64,000 nt of DNA from Cupriavidus pauculus (lineage in GTDB: Bacteria > Pseudomonadota > Gammaproteobacteria > Burkholderiales > Burkholderiaceae): contig NZ_PJRP01000001.1 of assembly GCF_002858765.1 (NCBI RefSeq), positions 753,366 to 817,365 on the forward strand. The letters are read 5' to 3'. A model generated the notes under the pieces. The model was not told the DNA's origin, searched no databases, and saw only the letters and a program-made list of their open reading frames with translations. Below are positions 17,128-26,203 of the stretch, in pieces; positions within the stretch are counted from its first letter, which is position 1, and every line of letters starts with the position of its first letter. The position numbers were made by a program, and so were the translations under genes.

Positions 17128-18009
17128 ATGAGCATTCTGATCAACAAGGACACGAAGGTCATCACCCAGGGCATCACCGGCAAGACCGGCCAGTTCCACA
17201 CCCGTGGCTGCCGCGACTATGCCAACGGCAAGAACGCGTTCGTTGCCGGCGTGAACCCGAAGAAGGCCGGCGAAGACTTCGAAGGTATTCCTATTTACGC
17301 CAGCGTGAAGGACGCCAAGGCACAGACCGGTGCCACCGTGTCGGTGATCTACGTGCCGCCCGCAGGCGCAGCTGCCGCCATCTGGGAAGCCGTCGACGCC
17401 GACCTGGACCTGGTGGTCTGCATTACCGAAGGCATCCCCGTCCGCGACATGATGGAAGTCAAGGACAAGATGCGTAAGCAGAACAAGAAGACCCTGCTGC
17501 TGGGGCCGAACTGCCCGGGCCTGATCACGCCGGACGAGATCAAGATCGGCATCATGCCGGGTCACATCCACCGCAAGGGCCGCATCGGCGTGGTGTCGCG
17601 CTCGGGCACGCTGACGTACGAAGCCGTGGGCCAGCTGACCGCGCTGGGCCTGGGCCAGTCGTCGGCTGTCGGCATTGGTGGTGACCCCATCAACGGCCTG
17701 AAGCACATCGACGTGATGAAGATGTTCAACGACGATCCGGATACGGACGCCGTGGTCATGATCGGTGAGATCGGTGGTCCGGACGAAGCCAACGCGGCTT
17801 ACTGGATCAAGGAAAACATGAAGAAGCCGGTGGTTGGCTTCATCGCTGGCGTGACCGCGCCTCCGGGCAAGCGCATGGGCCACGCCGGCGCGCTCATCTC
17901 GGGTGGTGCCGACACCGCCCAGGCCAAGCTGGAAATCATGGAAGCCTGCGGTATCACGGTGACCAAGAACCCGTCGGAAATGGCTCGTCTGCTGAAGGCA
18001 ATGCTGTAA
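17128..18009 (+). CDS. sucD: Succinyl-CoA synthetase alpha subunit
   Basis: The 293-residue subunit carries the CoA-binding Rossmann fold ([19 protein letters not shown] near the start) and the phosphohistidine loop [14 protein letters not shown], where the His is transiently phosphorylated. [10 protein letters not shown] and [15 protein letters not shown] are also typical. It forms the heterotetramer with SucC and is translated from the same transcript (AAAAGGA upstream of the ATG). Confidence 0.98.
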   Translation: MSILINKDTKVITQGITGKTGQFHTRGCRDYANGKNAFVAGVNPKKAGEDFEGIPIYASVKDAKAQTGATVSVIYVPPAGAAAAIWEAVDADLDLVVCITEGIPVRDMMEVKDKMRKQNKKTLLLGPNCPGLITPDEIKIGIMPGHIHRKGRIGVVSRSGTLTYEAVGQLTALGLGQSSAVGIGGDPINGLKHIDVMKMFNDDPDTDAVVMIGEIGGPDEANAAYWIKENMKKPVVGFIAGVTAPPGKRMGHAGALISGGADTAQAKLEIMEACGITVTKNPSEMARLLKAML

Positions 18010-18115
18010 GCAGCCAGGCCGAAGCCGCGCGGCGGTGTGGCTTGTCTGGCACACCGCAGGGCGCGCCGTACCTGTGGGGCGTCGGGGTCGATATGACTCC
18101 ACACGCACCGCGATT

Positions 18116-18146
18116 CATTGCCCCCGTCCTTGTGGCGGGGGCAATG
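18116..18146 (+). terminator. Strong hairpin after sucCD, probable terminator
   Basis: CATTGCCCCCG (18116-18126) and CGGGGGCAATG (18136-18146) form a perfect 11-bp stem with a 9-base loop about 107 bases after sucD. The U-tract is poor (TCGTTCT), so termination may be partial or Rho-assisted. Confidence 0.55.
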
Positions 18147-18200
18147 TCGTTCTGGCGTGGCAATGTCCTAGGGTATATCCCGAGACATGAACCACCCTGG

Positions 18201-18229
18201 TTGAAACCGAATCGAAAGGTTCGTACGAT
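18201..18229 (+). promoter_or_regulatory. Sigma-70 promoter and leader hairpin of the terC gene
   Basis: TTGAAA (18201-18206) and TACGAT (18224-18229) are separated by 17 bases. The predicted transcript then carries an ATGTCTG/CAGACAT hairpin at 18238-18257. I do not see the conserved core of the yybP-ykoY manganese riboswitch often found before terC genes. Confidence 0.6.
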
Positions 18230-18335
18230 AAATCTTCATGTCTGGTAGTTCAGACATCCGAAAGTCCGCAGTTGGCCGCATCTGGCAGCTTCCGCGGGCA
18301 CGGAACATAACTTTGGAATTTCGAGGAGTCTAGCC

Positions 18336-19031
18336 GTGGAATTGTTGTCCAGCAGCACGTTCTGGATTGCGCTGGGGTCGATCATCCTGACCAATATCGT
18401 CCTGTCGGGCGATAACGCCGTGGTGATCGCGCTCGCATCGCGCAACCTGCCCCCCGCCCAGCAAAAGAAGGCCATTTTCTGGGGTAGCGCCGCCGCCATC
18501 ATCATGCGCGTGGTGCTGACCGTGGCCGCCGTCAAGCTGCTGAGCCTGCCGTACCTGAAGATCGTGGGCGCCCTGCTGCTGGTCTACATCGGCGTACAGC
18601 TGCTGACCGGCGATGACGACGAAGACGGGCATGACGCCAAGGACAACATCTGGGCCGCGATCCGCACGATCCTGATCGCCGACCTGGTCATGTCGCTGGA
18701 CAACGTGGTGGCCGTGGCCGCCGCCGCGCAGAAGGGCCCCGAGGGCAGCCAGCTGATGCTGCTGATCATCGGCCTGGGCCTGTCCATTCCGCTGATCGTC
18801 TTCGGCAGCACGCTGCTGCTCAAGGTGATGGAGCGTTTCCCGATCATCATCGTGCTGGGCGCAGCGCTGCTGGGCTACCTGGCCGGCGAAATGCTGGTCA
18901 GCGATCCGGTGGACGCCGAATGGTTCCAGGTCCACGTGCCGCACGCGCACCTGGTCTTCGGCGTGATTGGCGCCGTGCTGGTCGTGCTGATCGGCAAGCT
19001 GATGCGCCGCCGTAGCGCACAGACCGCCTGA
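18336..19031 (+). CDS. TerC family integral membrane protein (YjbE-type)
   Basis: The 231-residue protein has about seven hydrophobic segments and the paired acidic motifs of TerC proteins, LSGDNAVVIALA in the first helix and ADLVMSLDNVVAVAA in the fourth, each with an Asp-Asn inside the membrane. These proteins are linked to manganese or calcium export and, in some species, to tellurite resistance or metalation of secreted proteins. An acidic cytoplasmic loop DDDEDGHDAKD lies near residue 95. It has its own promoter and a strong terminator, so it is monocistronic. Substrate is inferred only from the family. Confidence 0.9.
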   Translation: MELLSSSTFWIALGSIILTNIVLSGDNAVVIALASRNLPPAQQKKAIFWGSAAAIIMRVVLTVAAVKLLSLPYLKIVGALLLVYIGVQLLTGDDDEDGHDAKDNIWAAIRTILIADLVMSLDNVVAVAAAAQKGPEGSQLMLLIIGLGLSIPLIVFGSTLLLKVMERFPIIIVLGAALLGYLAGEMLVSDPVDAEWFQVHVPHAHLVFGVIGAVLVVLIGKLMRRRSAQTA

Positions 19032-19071
19032 CGACTGCATCGGGCAACACAGAAATAGCATCGCGAGCCTG

Positions 19072-19110
19072 AAACGGGCGACCCACCACGGGTCGCCCGT
19101 TTTGTTTTTA
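19072..19110 (+). terminator. Intrinsic terminator of the terC gene
   Basis: A 13-bp perfect stem (19072-19084 with 19090-19102), 5-base loop and TTTTGTTTTT tail follow the terC stop by about 40 bases. Confidence 0.93.
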
Positions 19111-19322
19111 CAACACCCGAATCGCAGCGTCCGCGCCACGGACTCCTGCGGATTTCCAAACAATTCCCACATTTCTGTAGGAATTGTCCGAGGTCATTGG
19201 AGCCTCACCAGCGTTCTTCCGATCATGACCCCGGTCACGCGCCACAGGCCTTCGGGCCCGCGTCGCGTGGCTGAACTTCCAATTCAACACGTCGGCTTGA
19301 CGACGAAAACGAAAGGGTCAAT

Positions 19323-19894
19323 ATGCAACGCAAACTGAACGCCATCCATCGCGGCGCGTGCCGCGCCACCAGCCATGCCACGCCCGGATCGCAACGGGGC
19401 TTTACGCTGATCGAATTGATGATCGCCGTTGGAATCGTTGGTCTTCTGCGGCGATCGCCATTCCGCAGTACCAGGCGTATGTGGCTCGCGCGCAGTTCGC
19501 AGAAGCATTGAGCCTGGTTTCGGAACTGAAGTTTCGGGTTTATACGGCATTTGCGCAGACCAATACCTACCTCGACAATTCCGAAGCGAGCGACATGGGC
19601 ATTCCGGTTGCCACTGACATTTCCGGCCGTTATGTGGAACGTGTGACCGTTCACAGCCAGTTCGATATCGGACTGGCTGCCTCTGATCAGGGGATTCCCT
19701 TTTCCTCCTGCCATATCACGGCGAAGTTCAGGGCGCGCAATGTCTCCCGGCACCTCGCAGGAAAGACCATGGAACTGATGTTCTACGGACAAGACGCGAG
19801 GGCGGGCTTTGCTACGCGGCGATGTTGGTCAGATGAGATCGAACCGGAATACAGGCCGGAAATCTGCAACGGATACTGGGATGCCACTGGGTAA
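19323..19894 (+). pseudogene. pilA: Type IV pilin gene with a single-base frameshift
   Basis: The first frame (19323-19511) gives a prepilin leader and SQRG/FTLIELMIAVGIVGLL, with the cleavage Gly26 and the invariant Glu at mature position 5. It then turns into nonsense (RRSPFRST) and stops. The -1 frame continues the same protein in register from about 19445 with AAIAIPQYQAYVARAQFAEA through a pilin-length C-terminal domain with three Cys (SSCH, RRCW, EICN) to the stop at 19892. Adding one base within 19441-19451 restores a pilin of about 190 residues. There is no homopolymer, so phase variation is not obvious; this is a real lesion or a sequencing error. Confidence 0.85.
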
Positions 19895-20000
19895 TAGTCG
19901 GCGTGACCTGTCCGTATTCCTCTTCGCGCGCCCATAACTGAGCATCGGCGCAGGCCGCCACGCTATCATTGCGCCTTTGCCCCCTTGAGCCCCTGCGCGC

Positions 20001-21815
20001 ATGCCGCTGCACCGAGCCACGCTTCCCGCGACGGCGATTGTCGTCGCCTTTACCCTCCCGTTTCTGGTGTCGCGGCACACGCTGCCGCTGGCGACGTTCT
20101 TTGGCGAATGGACCGCCGCGCTGCTCGGCGTGGCGCTAGTGGCCGTGCTGGCCCTGGTGCGCGTCGACGTGTCGGGCTCGCGCCCACGCAAGGCGTTTCC
20201 CTGGGTGGCGGCATTTCCGCTCTGGCTGATTGCGACCACGTTGCTGCAGTCCGCGTCGGGCATGGCCGATGTGTCGGGCAGCCGCCTGACCACGCAACTG
20301 GTGCTGGCGCTGGGTACGGCCGTCATGCCGGGCGCCTGGCGCATGGGGCAGGCGTCGTCGATGGACCGCCGGGCCAGCATCGTCGATGCGCTGGCCATTG
20401 CCTTTCTGGTGGCCGGGCTGCTCGGTACGCTGGCGCAGTGGGTACAGGTCTTCCATATGGAAGACCAGACGTTCGGGCTGGTCTCGGAGTATTTCTATGA
20501 CACGAACCGCCGGCTCTGGGGCAACCTGAACCAGCCGAACCATCAGGCGACGCTCAACGGCCTGGCGCTGGCGGCTGCCATCTGGCTGGCGACGCGCAGC
20601 TGGCTGCAGTTTCCGTCCTGGCTGGTGGCAACGTTGCTGCTGGAAAGCGGCATCGTGCTGTCCGGGTCGCGGACGGGCCTGGTGCATGTCGGGCTGACCG
20701 CCGTCTACGCGTTGCTGGCGGCCGCCATGGCGCGCGGCACGCCGCGCGGGGCCAGCCCGATGCATCAGGCCCCTGGCCTGATTGCCGCCGCCGTGCTGCT
20801 GGTCGTGGGCATCGTGGTGCTGCAGCCGGCCATCAAGATGGCGGGGCAGGCGTTCGACTGGCGGTTGTTCGATACGGTGTCGCAGCTGCAGTCGGGCAAC
20901 CAGATCTCCTATCGCGGTGCCCTGTGGTCCCAGGCGCTGGCGATGTTTCACGCGCATCCGTGGCTGGGCGTCGGCTACGGCGAATTCGGATGGGCGCAGT
21001 TCCAGGTGGCGTCGCAAGTGCGGGTGGTGGCGGAAATGTCGCTGCATGCGCACAACGCGATGCTCGATCTGCTGGCCAAGACGGGGGCGGTGGGCACCGC
21101 GGGTGTCGTCCTGGTGCTGACGGCGTGGTTCTGGCGCGTGATCCGTGATCGCATCTGGCGTGGTACGCCGGCCGAACGCGGCATGGCGGTGCCGGTGCTG
21201 ATCTGGCTGGCCATGCTTGCGGCGCATTCGATGCTTGAGTATCCGCTGCACTATCTGTACTTCTTCCTGCCGTTCTGCTTCCTGCTGGCCTGGCTGGAGC
21301 CGTCGGGCTTTGGTCGCCCATGGCCGCGGGCCGGCGCGATGGTGGCGAGCCTGGCGTTCGTGGTGGTGTCGGCGGTGGCGCTCGTCACGCTGTGGCAAGA
21401 CTACAAGCGCGTCGAGGCGCGCGAGTACGCAAGTGAAGCGCACCGCGATGCCTTGCCGATGCCCCGTCATTGGTTCCGCCAGCATGCGGCATCCGACGTT
21501 GCAGAGCACACGACCATCACGCCCGATAGTGCAGCCGGCTTGCTGCCGAGCCATATCGAGGCGCTGCATCTGCTGCCAACGCCCAACCTGATCCGTCGCA
21601 GTGCGTGGCTGCTTGCACTGACTGGCGAGCAGGCGCGCGCACGACTCTGGATGGAGCGCCTGCGCTATTACTACCAGGGGGATGAAGCGGCTCAGCTTGC
21701 CGTGCTATCGCGCGATTGCGATGCGCTGGGCGCCGATCGCCGGCCACGCGAATTCTGCGCGTGGGTTCACCTGCGCGTGCAGCGCGGACAGCACAGCACG
21801 CCGCAGGACAACTAA
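20001..21815 (+). CDS. PglL-type pilin O-oligosaccharyltransferase (Wzy/O-antigen ligase superfamily)
   Basis: The 604-residue polytopic membrane protein has about 11-13 helices and a large periplasmic loop containing GNLNQPNHQATLNGL, the signature His-bearing motif of PglL-type ligases. It is followed by HAHPWLGVGYGEFG, MSLHAHNAMLDLLAKTG and LEYPLHYLYFF, as in PglL_A/Wzy_C proteins. Such enzymes move a lipid-linked glycan to Ser/Thr of pilins or other periplasmic proteins. Adjacency to a pilin gene fits this role. The C-terminal soluble part (about 480-604) is helical. Its natural neighbour target is frameshifted in this sequence. Confidence 0.87.
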   Translation: MPLHRATLPATAIVVAFTLPFLVSRHTLPLATFFGEWTAALLGVALVAVLALVRVDVSGSRPRKAFPWVAAFPLWLIATTLLQSASGMADVSGSRLTTQLVLALGTAVMPGAWRMGQASSMDRRASIVDALAIAFLVAGLLGTLAQWVQVFHMEDQTFGLVSEYFYDTNRRLWGNLNQPNHQATLNGLALAAAIWLATRSWLQFPSWLVATLLLESGIVLSGSRTGLVHVGLTAVYALLAAAMARGTPRGASPMHQAPGLIAAAVLLVVGIVVLQPAIKMAGQAFDWRLFDTVSQLQSGNQISYRGALWSQALAMFHAHPWLGVGYGEFGWAQFQVASQVRVVAEMSLHAHNAMLDLLAKTGAVGTAGVVLVLTAWFWRVIRDRIWRGTPAERGMAVPVLIWLAMLAAHSMLEYPLHYLYFFLPFCFLLAWLEPSGFGRPWPRAGAMVASLAFVVVSAVALVTLWQDYKRVEAREYASEAHRDALPMPRHWFRQHAASDVAEHTTITPDSAAGLLPSHIEALHLLPTPNLIRRSAWLLALTGEQARARLWMERLRYYYQGDEAAQLAVLSRDCDALGADRRPREFCAWVHLRVQRGQHSTPQDN

Positions 21816-21823
21816 GACGGGTA

Positions 21824-22348
21824 TCAGCGCACGTAGCCGGGCGGAGGCGGGGGCGGATAGTACGGCTGGTAGTTGGACGGTGGCATCGCGGCGCGCGCCG
21901 GCGGCTGCGAGGTCACCATCTGACCATAGACCGGCACGCGATTGCCGCTGGCGTACATGCACTGGACGTAGGCCGCGTCATAGGCGCGTTGTGAGCCATA
22001 CCCGGCGTTGTACGAGTTGCCCGCCCCGACTGCCGACCCCGTCAGCAGGCCAACGCCGGCACCCACGGCGGCACCCTGGCCGCCGCCGAATGCAGCACCC
22101 GCCGCCGCGCCCAGCGCGGTGCCTACCACGGCGCTGCCCACGGCTGCCGCGTTGGCGTTTTGCTGTGGCGTGGTGCCACCCACCTGTCCAAAAGCGAACT
22201 GCCGGCAGTTGTAGTCGTCGCCACGGAACTGGTCGAACGTCTTGTTGGTGCCCGGCAGCGCCATCACGCTAGGACCCGACGGCATCACCGCGCAGGCACC
22301 CAGGCCCAGCGACGCGGCCATCAACAGACTCAGCGAGCGCAATCTCAT
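21824..22348 (-). CDS. Glycine-zipper lipoprotein, small envelope protein
   Basis: The 174-residue protein begins MRLRSLSLLMAASLGLGACAV, a signal peptide with lipobox LGAC. The middle (about 65-115) is a Gly/Ala zipper (VGTALGAAAGAAFGGG and similar) able to insert in or pack against membranes. The C-terminus is Pro/Tyr-rich and ends PPPPPPGYVR. Pro-rich tails and YMGG-like zippers occur in many beta-proteobacterial outer-envelope proteins. The ATG overlaps the stop of the upstream gene (TCATGA), so both are made from one transcript. Function is unknown. Confidence 0.78.
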   Translation of the reverse strand: MRLRSLSLLMAASLGLGACAVMPSGPSVMALPGTNKTFDQFRGDDYNCRQFAFGQVGGTTPQQNANAAAVGSAVVGTALGAAAGAAFGGGQGAAVGAGVGLLTGSAVGAGNSYNAGYGSQRAYDAAYVQCMYASGNRVPVYGQMVTSQPPARAAMPPSNYQPYYPPPPPPGYVR

Positions 22349-22806
22349 GAGGTGACTCCAGGTGCGGCGGGGACAGGGGCGGACGAAGACGGCGCATGGG
22401 GCTGCTCGCGCTGCCAGCCACCGGGGCATTCCTTCACGTACGGAAAGTAGCCTTCGGGCCGGGCACAGTGATACCACCAGGCGTTGGGCGACGACCCATC
22501 GGTGACGGCCGGGTTGCCGTCGCCGCCCTGTTCGATGTATTGCGGCGGATCCGCAGGCGGCGCTGCCACGACGGCGGGCCCCGGATAGTACCCCGGGTAG
22601 TAGCCGGGAGCGTAGTAAGGGCCATACGGATACCACCCCGGGCCCCATCCCGGACCCCATCCCCAGCCCGGTCCCACGTAGACACCCACACCCACGCGGG
22701 CATGGCCGCCGTGGTAATACCCATGGGCCAGCGATGTCGTGCTGTACCCCGCCGCGCCCATCGCGGCCAATGCCAGAACGATCTGGCAGAGCTTGCGCCC
22801 ATTCAT
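22345..22806 (-). CDS. Secreted Gly/Trp/Tyr/Pro-rich protein of unknown function
   Basis: The 153-residue protein has a signal peptide (KLCQIVLALAAMGAAGYSTTSLA) and then a low-complexity aromatic tract of alternating Gly-Trp-Gly-Pro and Tyr-Pro-Gly-Tyr units (about residues 33-72). A more normal C-terminal part has two Cys (WWYHCARPEGYFPYVKECPGGW). That segment, YHC...YPYV..C..GW, recurs in many small secreted proteobacterial proteins. GAGG is upstream of the ATG at 22806. It is translationally coupled to the glycine-zipper lipoprotein, suggesting a joint role at the cell surface (inference). Confidence 0.72.
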   Translation of the reverse strand: MNGRKLCQIVLALAAMGAAGYSTTSLAHGYYHGGHARVGVGVYVGPGWGWGPGWGPGWYPYGPYYAPGYYPGYYPGPAVVAAPPADPPQYIEQGGDGNPAVTDGSSPNAWWYHCARPEGYFPYVKECPGGWQREQPHAPSSSAPVPAAPGVTS

Positions 22807-23125
22807 GATGTGTACCTCGAGTTCCTGCCTGTGCTTAACGTCCGAGCCCTGCGGACGGACGACTGGCGGCAACCGCCATGTTTTGCATTGAATATCAATT
22901 TGCCGCCGGCAGGGGCATTTCGGGGCATGCGGAAATGTGGCGTTACCTTTATTACGGGTGGGACGAACAAGGCAGATGTGCCGGTGCGGGCGCGCGACAG
23001 GGCGCCACAGGAGCGTGACAAGGCGGCGACAGAACAACGGGCAGCGACGAACGCGACGGGCGAAGCAAGCGGCCCCGCGCGGCCGCGTGGTTACCGTGGC
23101 CCCGTGCCTTCACTTCGCCACCCAA
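22807..23125. other. Intergenic region upstream of the secreted-protein pair
   Basis: This 319-base spacer holds no convincing gene. Its middle is AT-richer (ATTGAATATCAATT near 22880), a plausible minus-strand promoter area. At its end a 16-base unit starting ACTTCGCCACCCAAT is repeated twice in tandem (23112-23143), duplicating the last codons and stop of moaC. Confidence 0.5.
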
Positions 23126-23602
23126 TTACTTCGCCACCCAATCCCCCGATTTCCCACCATGCTTCTCCAGCAGCTTCACATTGCCCATCACCATGCCCCG
23201 GTCCACCGCCTTGCACATGTCATAGATGGTCAGCAGCGCCACCTGCACACCGGTCAGTGCTTCCATCTCCACGCCGGTCTGGCCGTGTGTCTCGGTGCGC
23301 ACGATGCAGGCGATGGTCGAGCTGGGCGCGTCGAGCGCGAAGTCGACGGCCACGCGGGTCAGGCCGATGGGATGGCACAGCGGAATCAGGTCGGCCGTGC
23401 GCTTGGTGGCCATGATGGCCGCTACGCGCGCAATGCCGAGCACGTCGCCTTTCTTGGCGGTGCCGTCGCGGACCAGCGCAAAGGTTTCGGGCAGCATCGT
23501 GATGGTGCCGGTGGCCACGGCCACGCGATGGGTGCTGGTCTTGTTGCCGACGTCGACCATATGGGCCTGGCCGGCGGTGTCGAAGTGGGTGAGCTGACTC
23601 AT
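23126..23602 (-). CDS. moaC: Cyclic pyranopterin monophosphate synthase
   Basis: The 158-residue MoaC converts the MoaA product (3',8-cyclo-GTP) to cyclic pyranopterin monophosphate in molybdenum cofactor synthesis. Landmarks are [18 protein letters not shown] near the N-terminus, [29 protein letters not shown] (active-site loop with Lys and His-Pro) and the C-terminal [25 protein letters not shown]. The ATG at 23602 gives the family length; the extra upstream open frame lacks family features. It stands alone, divergent from the protease gene. Confidence 0.97.
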   Translation of the reverse strand: MSQLTHFDTAGQAHMVDVGNKTSTHRVAVATGTITMLPETFALVRDGTAKKGDVLGIARVAAIMATKRTADLIPLCHPIGLTRVAVDFALDAPSSTIACIVRTETHGQTGVEMEALTGVQVALLTIYDMCKAVDRGMVMGNVKLLEKHGGKSGDWVAK

Positions 23603-23739
23603 GGCGGCAAAGGGAGATAGGGGAAAACGTAGGGGGACGGCGCGGTCGCACGGAGCCTGAAACGTGGCGTAAAACAACGGTTGCCTGCGCTGGGGCTAGC
23701 CCGATGGGAACGGCATCCAGAGGCCGCTATCATAGCAAC

Positions 23740-25602
23740 ATGCCCAAGACATCATGGTCTCGCCGCCTGCCCGTCCGGTCGAGTGCCCGCGCCCAGGAGC
23801 CCGCTCTGCCTGCCGTCCGTGCGTCACATCTGACGCGCGCGGTCGCGGCCGTGCTGGTATTGGCCATGGCGGCACCCGCGTGGTCGCAGGGCACGTCTGC
23901 CACCGCGCCTGCCTCCACGTCTTCGCAGTCGGGCCGGACCAGTGCCGCGGCAGCGGCCAACGCGAAGCTGGCCACGGCCACTTCGACGGGATCGGCGTCG
24001 CAGACCTCGACGTCGGCCCCGGCACCGGTGCCCACCCTGAACGGCACCGTCAGCGACCAGGTCTATGACAACCTCAACCGCAGTGTCCGCGCCGGCCAGA
24101 AATCGGAATTCGGCCTGCGCAGCGGCAACACGGTGGTGGAAAGCGCCGGTATCCAGTTGCCGGATCTGGGCGATCCGTCGACGGCGTCGCTGTCGCCCGA
24201 TATGGAAAAGCGGCTCGGCGACCGCATCATGCGCAGCATCCGCCGCGATCCGGACTACGTGTCGGACGCCTTGCTGAACGACTACCTGAACGCGCTCGGC
24301 TACCGACTGGTGCAAGCCGCGCGGCGCATGAACATCGCCGGGTCCAACGGTGCGGGCACTTTCGCCACCGGGTTCGAGCTGTTTGGCGTGCGAGACCGCT
24401 CGATCAACGCGTTCGCCATGCCGGGCGGCTTTATCGGCGTGCATACGGGCCTGCTGGTGCAGTCCGATACGGAGTCCGAGCTGGCATCGGTGCTGGGCCA
24501 CGAAATCGGCCACGTCATGCAGCGGCATATTGCGCGCGGCATCACCAGCCAGGACCAGTCGATGTGGATTGCGCTGGCGTCGATGGTGCTGGCCGGCCTG
24601 GCCGCCACCAAGAGCGGCGACGCAGCGGCGGCGCTGGCCATGGGCGGGCAGGGCGCGGCCATCGCCAACCAGTTGTCGTTTTCGCGTGGCGCCGAACGCG
24701 AGGCGGACCGCGTGGGCTTCCAGATCATGACCGCCGCGGGCTTCGATCCGCAGGGCATGCCCGACTTCTTCCAGCGTCTGCAGCGCGTGATGGGGATCTC
24801 GGACAATTCCGTGCCCGCCTACGTGCGCACCCACCCGCTGACCTCCGAACGTATCGCCGACATGCAGGACCGCGTGCGCCATGTGGCCGCGCACAGGGTT
24901 GGCAATACCCCCGACTACGAATTCGCCCGCGTGCGTGCGGCGGTGTTGCAATCGCCCACGCCGAACGACCTGCGCAACCTGCTGGCCTCGTTCCAGGCCC
25001 AGTTGTCCAAGGCCCCGCCCATGCGGCTGCCAGCGGTGTACTACGGTATCGCGTTCGCCAACCAGCAGTTGGGCCGCTTTGTGGATGCCGACAAGGCCCT
25101 GGCCGAGGCGCGGCGCCTGTACGGCACGATTCCCGGTGCCACGTCCGGCACGCCGATGCTGGATGTGATGGCGGTGGAGCTGGCACGCAGCGAGGGCCGT
25201 CAGCAGGACGCGCTCACGCAGGCGGCCGCCACGCTGAGGGCCTTCCCGCTATCGCACGCGGCTGCGCTGACCTATGCCGACACGCTGCTGGCCACCAACC
25301 GGCTGGACGACGCGGTGACCTTCCTGCGCTCGCGCACGCGTGAGGAAACCGGCCGTTCGGAATGGTGGGAGCTGTTGGCGCGTGCCTATGCCGCGCAGGG
25401 CAAGCGGCTGCAGCAGCATCAGGCGTTGGCCGAGAAGTATGCGATGGACGGCTCGTTCCAGGCGGCCATCGAACAGCTGCAGATCGCGCGCAAGGCTGGC
25501 GATGGCGATTTCTATACGCTGTCGGAAGTCGACGCGCGGCTGCACCAGCTCCAGCTTCAATTCAAGGAAGACCGGCAGGACAACAAGGGCATGCCGAACT
25601 AG
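23740..25602 (+). CDS. M48 family metalloprotease with TPR tail (BepA-like)
   Basis: The 620-residue periplasmic protease has a basic N-terminus and signal peptide (VAAVLVLAMAAPAWSQG), an Ala/Ser/Thr-rich linker, the zinc motif HEIGH at 254-258, and a downstream GAEREADRVGFQ carrying the third ligand. The C-terminal half (about 410-610) is helical and TPR-like (FANQQLGRFVDADKALAEARRLYG and similar). BepA assists LptD and other outer-membrane barrel assembly and degrades stalled barrels. The ATG at 23740 is preferred over one 36 bases upstream because the signal peptide follows. Confidence 0.9.
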   Translation: MPKTSWSRRLPVRSSARAQEPALPAVRASHLTRAVAAVLVLAMAAPAWSQGTSATAPASTSSQSGRTSAAAAANAKLATATSTGSASQTSTSAPAPVPTLNGTVSDQVYDNLNRSVRAGQKSEFGLRSGNTVVESAGIQLPDLGDPSTASLSPDMEKRLGDRIMRSIRRDPDYVSDALLNDYLNALGYRLVQAARRMNIAGSNGAGTFATGFELFGVRDRSINAFAMPGGFIGVHTGLLVQSDTESELASVLGHEIGHVMQRHIARGITSQDQSMWIALASMVLAGLAATKSGDAAAALAMGGQGAAIANQLSFSRGAEREADRVGFQIMTAAGFDPQGMPDFFQRLQRVMGISDNSVPAYVRTHPLTSERIADMQDRVRHVAAHRVGNTPDYEFARVRAAVLQSPTPNDLRNLLASFQAQLSKAPPMRLPAVYYGIAFANQQLGRFVDADKALAEARRLYGTIPGATSGTPMLDVMAVELARSEGRQQDALTQAAATLRAFPLSHAAALTYADTLLATNRLDDAVTFLRSRTREETGRSEWWELLARAYAAQGKRLQQHQALAEKYAMDGSFQAAIEQLQIARKAGDGDFYTLSEVDARLHQLQLQFKEDRQDNKGMPN

Positions 25603-25623
25603 CGGCCCCGGGCCTCGGGCGCG

Positions 25624-26193
25624 TTATTCCGCCACCGGCGCCCGCACGAAGCCGAACCGCTTCGGCACTTCCGCTTCCACGATCGGTTCGATATCGAGAT
25701 TGCGCCCGGCGTAGTGAAAGACGCCCAGCACCGCCCCGCAAGCCTCGCCGTGCCAGTCGCTGGCCGTGCTGAACGCGTCGAGATCATGGTCGTGCAGCAG
25801 CACCGCCTGCTCGCCCTCCACCCCTTCCACGGTACCGGACAGCACGACATTGCCGTGCTCATCCGCGAAACACGCCGTCGGCGTGAACGCCCGGCCGGTG
25901 GACGTGGCCAGCGCGCCGTTGTGCAGGCGCGCAATCCATGGGGCATACGCCAGCGACACGAACACCCGCTGCGGCCCGTTCTGGAAATACCAGCCGCCGC
26001 GCTCGTCGTGCGTGTAGTTGCGCTCGATAAAGCCGAGCAGCGCTTCATGACGGATCGGATCGCCAGACAGGCCGTGCTGCTGTGCGAATTCGTTGCGCAT
26101 GCGCCATTGGCCGCGGCGGTCCAACGCCAGCCAACCGAAGCAGTTCGGCACGTTCGGCCAGCGCGCCATGGCTTGTTTGACCACGTCATCCAT
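25624..26193 (-). CDS. Conserved beta-proteobacterial protein of unknown function (DUF2946-type annotation likely)
   Basis: The 189-residue soluble protein begins MDDVVKQAMARWPNVPNCFGWLALD, a start I associate with a family restricted to Burkholderiales; the exact DUF number is uncertain. GGWYFQNGPQRVFVSL and a conserved Cys in TACFADEHGN are other landmarks. There is no signal peptide or membrane segment, and no catalytic motif is recognisable. AAAGGAG is well placed before the ATG at 26193. It lies 10 bases after the alpha/beta hydrolase stop and probably shares its transcript. Confidence 0.7.
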   Translation of the reverse strand: MDDVVKQAMARWPNVPNCFGWLALDRRGQWRMRNEFAQQHGLSGDPIRHEALLGFIERNYTHDERGGWYFQNGPQRVFVSLAYAPWIARLHNGALATSTGRAFTPTACFADEHGNVVLSGTVEGVEGEQAVLLHDHDLDAFSTASDWHGEACGAVLGVFHYAGRNLDIEPIVEAEVPKRFGFVRAPVAE

Positions 26194-26203
26194 GGTGTCT
26201 CCT

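Noticed and set aside
18150..18335. yybP-ykoY manganese riboswitch before terC
   Set aside because: The leader is short and I cannot find the conserved core; only a simple 7-bp hairpin is visible.
23112..23143. 16-bp tandem duplication at the end of moaC as a regulatory element
   Set aside because: It simply copies the last codons past the stop; no effect on the protein and no sign of function.
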